7,621 bases of DNA, taken from positions 7,461 through 15,081 of the forward strand of contig DOIV01000149.1 of the NCBI GenBank assembly GCA_003511845.1. The letters are read 5' to 3'. Positions 7,004 to 7,621 of the stretch are shown here, piece by piece. The notes beneath the pieces are model-generated. The model saw only the letters and a program-made list of their open reading frames with translations. It ran no database searches and was not told the origin of the DNA. Position 1 is the stretch's first letter, and each line of letters begins with the position of its first letter. Both the position numbers and the translations under genes were made by a program. The stretch is from Flavobacteriaceae bacterium (GTDB taxonomy: Bacteria > Bacteroidota > Bacteroidia > Flavobacteriales > Flavobacteriaceae).

Positions 7004-7621
7004 TTATCCTTTCAAACTAGCTATCAAATATTCTCTATTCATTCTAGCTATATTCTCTAAAGAGATTCCTTTTGGGCATTCTACTTCACAGGCACCTGTA
7101 TTTGTACAGTTACCAAAACCTTCTTCATCCATTTGTTTTACCATGTTTAAAACTCTGTCAGTAGCTTCTACTTGACCTTGTGGTAATAAGGCATATTGTG
7201 AAACTTTAGCAGCAACAAACAACATAGCACTTGAATTTTTACAGGTAGCCACACAAGCTCCACAACCAATACAAGCGGCAGCATCCATAGCCTCATCTGC
7301 GGCATGTTTAGAAATAGGTGTTGCATTAGCGTCTTGAGTATTACCAGAAGTATTTACAGAAATAAAACCTCCTGCTTGTTGAATACGCTCAAAAGCCATT
7401 CTATCTACTACTAAATCTTTAATTACTGGGAAAGCTGCAGCTCTAAATGGTTCAATAGAAATGGTTTCACCGTCTTTAAACATACGCATATGCAACTGAC
7501 AAGTAGTAATTCCTCTATCCGGGCCATGAGCTTCACCATTAATATGTAGTGAACACATTCCACAAATTCCTTCACGACAATCATGATCAAAAGCAATAGG
7601 GCTTTCATCTTTAGCAACGAG
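7004..7621 (-). CDS. sdhB: Succinate dehydrogenase/fumarate reductase iron-sulfur subunit, 5' end cut by window
   Basis: Electron-transfer subunit of respiratory complex II, passing electrons from the flavoprotein SdhA to the membrane quinone site. The frame stays open to the right edge and encodes 205 residues; roughly the first 45 of a normal subunit are missing. An ATG at 7558 is internal, not the start: it lies within the [2Fe-2S] motif. Numbering the visible part, the plant-ferredoxin-type cluster ligands are C15, C20, C23 ([12 protein letters not shown]) and C41 (TTCQ). The first ligand group of the [4Fe-4S]/[3Fe-4S] clusters is C117, C120, C123, C127 ([11 protein letters not shown]), and the second C172, C178, C182 ([14 protein letters not shown]). 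All ligands are intact. The 17-residue gap from C23 to C41 is longer than the 11 in E. coli and fits the Bacteroidota-type enzyme. In related genomes sdhC and sdhA precede sdhB, so they should lie just right of this window (inference). Confidence 0.96.
   Translation of the reverse strand, partial: LVAKDESPIAFDHDCREGICGMCSLHINGEAHGPDRGITTCQLHMRMFKDGETISIEPFRAAAFPVIKDLVVDRMAFERIQQAGGFISVNTSGNTQDANATPISKHAADEAMDAAACIGCGACVATCKNSSAMLFVAAKVSQYALLPQGQVEATDRVLNMVKQMDEEGFGNCTNTGACEVECPKGISLENIARMNREYLIASLKG

Noticed and set aside
7423..7617. 64-codon minus-strand reading frame overlapping the sdhB 5' part
   Set aside because: Out of frame with sdhB; the sdhB frame continues to the window edge with the [2Fe-2S] cysteine motif, so this is a shadow.

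Overview
The window reads as chromosomal DNA from a member of the Bacteroidota, most likely Flavobacteriaceae. The evidence is strongly AT-rich DNA, no Shine-Dalgarno sequences before the starts, two promoter -7 boxes of the TAnnTTTG type used in this phylum, a secreted S46 dipeptidyl-peptidase (a family best known here), and an SdhB with the cysteine spacing of the non-classical succinate dehydrogenase/fumarate reductase. There are seven protein genes, of which one (sdhB) is cut by the right edge. I see no tRNA, rRNA, CRISPR array, insertion sequence or phage gene. No gap between genes exceeds about 145 bases.

Left block (8-2605, minus strand): in transcription order, a PLP-dependent methionine/glutamine-transaminase-type aminotransferase, a small exported protein that is one-third lysine, and a YafV-type omega-amidase of the nitrilase superfamily. 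The two enzymes can form one pathway: transamination with glutamine or asparagine as amino donor yields an omega-amide keto acid, which the omega-amidase hydrolyses, making the transamination irreversible. The lysine-rich gene between them seems to have its own promoter and a strong terminator, so it may be an independent unit placed between two functional partners.

Centre (2725-4836, plus strand): an exported S46 peptidase, divergent from the aminotransferase. All expected catalytic and amino-terminus-binding residues are visible. An arginine at the S1-determining position points to DPP11 specificity (release of dipeptides with Asp or Glu in second position). A long, nearly perfect hairpin with a T-tract follows it and separates it from the convergent ABC genes.

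Right block (4919-7621, minus strand): a NatA-type ABC ATPase and a NatB-type ABC-2 permease two bases apart, a classic coupled exporter pair. Upstream of them, behind a terminator, lies the 3' part of sdhB (respiratory complex II iron-sulfur subunit).

Overall this is mostly ordinary housekeeping and peptide-nutrition sequence. I did not find a convincing new multi-gene system. The parts most worth a second look are the lysine-rich exported coiled-coil protein and its position between the aminotransferase and the omega-amidase.
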